The notes below the pieces were generated by a model. That model made no database searches. It was not told where the DNA came from and was given only the letters and a program-made list of their open reading frames with translations. A DNA stretch of 8,805 nt from JAZDKP01 sp043802925 (GTDB taxonomy: Bacteria; Fibrobacterota; OXYB2-FULL-49-7; JAEUSG01). The translations under genes and the position numbers were made by a program. Below are positions 7,267 to 8,805 of this stretch, in pieces (position 1 is the stretch's first letter; each line of letters opens with the position of its first letter). The stretch lies in contig JAZDKP010000184.1 of assembly GCA_043802925.1 (NCBI GenBank), positions 1 through 8,805 of the forward strand, given 5' to 3'.

Positions 7267-8426
7267 AAAAGCTTCTACAGTTCGGAGCCGGCAATATCGG
7301 TCGTTCGTTTACGGGCCAGCTCTTTTCCGCTGCTGGTTACGTGGTGGTGTTTGCGGATGTCGATGAACGTCTTATTGCCGCACTGAATGAGAAAAAAGCC
7401 TATACGGTCGCGGTTCGGGACAAAATCAGCACGGATATTGTCGTCAAGAATGTCAGGGCCATCCGTTCAACCGATATCGAAGCGGTTTGTCGTGAAATGG
7501 CGGATGCTGACATTTGCGCGACTGCTGTGGGGCCGGCTATTCTGCCTAAATTGTTTCCTGTTATGGCGCAGGCGCTTACCAATCGCGGAAAATCCATCGA
7601 CATTATTTTATGCGAAAACCTTCGTGATGCCGCAGCCATTACACGAAATGGGGTAAAAGGACTTTTGCCGGTTGATTTTCCATTGGATAAGAGACTGGGA
7701 TTAGTCGAAACCAGCATTGGAAAAATGGTACCGGTTGTTCCGGAAAGCGTTCGGAAACAGGATCCCCTCACGGTTTATGCGGAGAGTTATAATACGCTCA
7801 TTTTGGATAAACGTGGATTTTTAAATGGTGTGCCCGAAGTTGCCGGACTCTCACCAAAAGAGAACATGAAGGCCTGGGTTGACCGCAAATCCTTCATCCA
7901 TAATCTGGGTCATGCGGCCCTGGCCTACTTTGCCTTTGAGACTGCTCCGCAGATGGTTTATACCTGGGAAGCGGTGCAAGACGTAGGTTTACGGGAACGA
8001 ACCAGGGAAGTCATGCGGCAGGCTGGTGCATGGCTTATTAAAACGTATCCCAGTGAATTTAATACGGAAAATATCAACGCCCACATAGAAGAATTACTCG
8101 ACCGTTTCGGTAATCAGGCGCTGGGCGATACGCTTCAGCGGGTTGGCCGCGACCTTCAAAGAAAACTGGGACCCGAGGATCGCGTAGTGGGCGCGCTTAA
8201 GGCATGCCATGAAGCAGGGCTGCCGTATCATAAAATTCTCACAGTTTTAAACGCAGGATTAAAATTCACGCCTTCTGATCTTGATGGGCACATATATGAA
8301 AAGGATCTGCAATTGGTCATGCGGCTGAAAGCAGAAGGAATTAATGCCCTGATAGGTGAAATAACGGGATTAACTGGTAAATTGTTGACCGAAACCTTAA
8401 ATGTCATTCAAAACAGGAGAGCCTGA
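7263..8426 (+). CDS. mtlD: Mannitol-1-phosphate 5-dehydrogenase-like polyol dehydrogenase
   Basis: A 387-residue cytosolic enzyme of the polyol-specific long-chain dehydrogenase family that aligns by eye along most of E. coli MtlD (382 residues). That enzyme interconverts mannitol 1-phosphate and fructose 6-phosphate with NAD. Seen here: nucleotide-binding FGAGNIGR (7-14), FADVDE, TAVGP, CEN (117-119), and the catalytic K-x4-N-x2-H set Lys209/Asn214/His217 in KSFIHNLGH. The later LPYHKIL segment matches the MtlD GLPHKNL region. The ATG at 7263 overlaps the stop of the preceding oxidoreductase by 4 nt, and only one base separates its TGA from the next ATG. No mannitol PTS component is visible, so the true substrate could be another polyol phosphate, or a free polyol if no kinase exists nearby. 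The family call is firm; the exact reaction, and so the symbol, is less sure. Confidence 0.82.
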   Translation: MKKLLQFGAGNIGRSFTGQLFSAAGYVVVFADVDERLIAALNEKKAYTVAVRDKISTDIVVKNVRAIRSTDIEAVCREMADADICATAVGPAILPKLFPVMAQALTNRGKSIDIILCENLRDAAAITRNGVKGLLPVDFPLDKRLGLVETSIGKMVPVVPESVRKQDPLTVYAESYNTLILDKRGFLNGVPEVAGLSPKENMKAWVDRKSFIHNLGHAALAYFAFETAPQMVYTWEAVQDVGLRERTREVMRQAGAWLIKTYPSEFNTENINAHIEELLDRFGNQALGDTLQRVGRDLQRKLGPEDRVVGALKACHEAGLPYHKILTVLNAGLKFTPSDLDGHIYEKDLQLVMRLKAEGINALIGEITGLTGKLLTETLNVIQNRRA

Positions 8427-8427
8427 C

Positions 8428-8805
8428 ATGGCCGCCAAACGAAAGCTCAAAATCGGTGTATTCGGCGCGGGACGCGGTTTTACCATGATAAAAGGGTTGG
8501 CTAATAACCCTGATGCTGAACTCGCCGCTATCTGCGATTTTTATGCCCCATTTGAAACACGGGCGAAGAAACTCATCAAGGATGCGGGCGTCAAGACCGT
8601 GTTTTACCGCGATTTTGATAAGTTCATGAACCATGACATGGATGCCGTGGTGCTGGCCAATTACGCCAATGAACACGCACCTTATGCTGTCCGCCTTCTA
8701 ACGTCAGGCCGCCATATCATGAGCGAAGTCTTAGCCTGCCAGACCATGGCTGAAGCCGTGGCTCTTGTTGAAGCTGTGGAAGCGTCGAAAAAGGTGTATG
8801 CATAT
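8428..8805 (+). CDS. Gfo/Idh/MocA-family oxidoreductase, 5' part only (cut by the window edge)
   Basis: The first 126 residues of a second sugar-dehydrogenase-like protein. The ATG at 8428 has AGGAG (8415-8419) 8 nt upstream and lies one base after the previous stop. The Rossmann start KIGVFGAGRGFTMI, then AAICDF, then VVLANYANEHAPYAV all follow the family plan. Where most members, including the one at 6118-7266, have EKP, this one reads SEV (GRHIMSEVLACQT). It therefore lacks the Lys usually linked to catalysis or cofactor contact. A branch of Gfo/Idh proteins with SEV-type sequences exists, so this is probably an ancestral difference and not damage. It may be a distinct enzyme or a non-classical member. 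The C-terminal substrate domain lies outside the window. Confidence 0.85.
   Translation, partial: MAAKRKLKIGVFGAGRGFTMIKGLANNPDAELAAICDFYAPFETRAKKLIKDAGVKTVFYRDFDKFMNHDMDAVVLANYANEHAPYAVRLLTSGRHIMSEVLACQTMAEAVALVEAVEASKKVYAY

Larger units (their letters stand above)
1510..8805 (+). other. Predicted operon: regulator, aminotransferase, esterase, two oxidoreductases, polyol dehydrogenase
   Basis: All genes from 1581 on are on the same strand with spacings of 28, 22, 31, -4 and 1 nt. No inverted repeat followed by a T-run was seen in any gap. One transcript from the promoter at 1510-1538 is the simplest reading. The operon continues past the right edge. Confidence 0.75.

Overview
The window looks like a bacterial chromosome segment carrying one stand-alone ATPase gene followed by the start of a tightly packed, same-strand catabolic operon that runs off the right edge. 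No RNA genes, CRISPR arrays or insertion sequences were seen. The best clue to the organism is the C-terminal domain of the secreted esterase: an NPFNP-containing, FlgD-like/type IX secretion (T9SS) sorting domain ending in a basic tail. This is typical of Fibrobacterota, Bacteroidota and related uncultured phyla. My guess is a Fibrobacterota-like anaerobe, but this is inference from one domain and not a taxonomic result.

Layout. Positions 1-74 are AT-rich and hold an 11-nt direct repeat. Positions 75-1391 encode an AAA-type ATPase of the DUF4143 group. Positions 1392-1580 are an AT-rich control region with a plausible sigma-70-type promoter (TTGCTA-N17-TATATT), a palindrome on the -35 box, a 9-nt direct repeat, and a sequence at the expected transcription start that resembles a GlpR/DeoR-family half-site. 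Positions 1581-2334 hold a DeoR-family regulator broken by a frameshift inside its DNA-recognition helix. Then follow a class III PLP aminotransferase (2363-3730), a secreted multidomain acetylesterase (3753-6086), a Gfo/Idh/MocA oxidoreductase (GTG start 6118, end 7266), a mannitol-1-phosphate 5-dehydrogenase-like polyol dehydrogenase (7263-8426), and the first 126 codons of a second Gfo/Idh/MocA-type protein (8428 to the edge).

How the genes may work together. Spacings of 28, 22, 31, -4 and 1 nt show a single transcription unit. DeoR-family regulators usually sense a phosphorylated sugar intermediate. Gfo/Idh enzymes oxidise hydroxyls of sugars and cyclitols, MtlD-type enzymes interconvert a polyol phosphate and a ketose phosphate, and class III aminotransferases move amino groups to and from amines. 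The esterase would remove acetyl groups from a carbohydrate outside the cell. A consistent but unproven reading is a locus that deacetylates an extracellular glycan or glycoside and catabolises the released sugar, amino sugar or polyol by successive oxidations and a transamination. No transporter, kinase or glycoside hydrolase is in view, so the substrate cannot be named. This gene combination, headed by a damaged regulator, is the most interesting part of the window.
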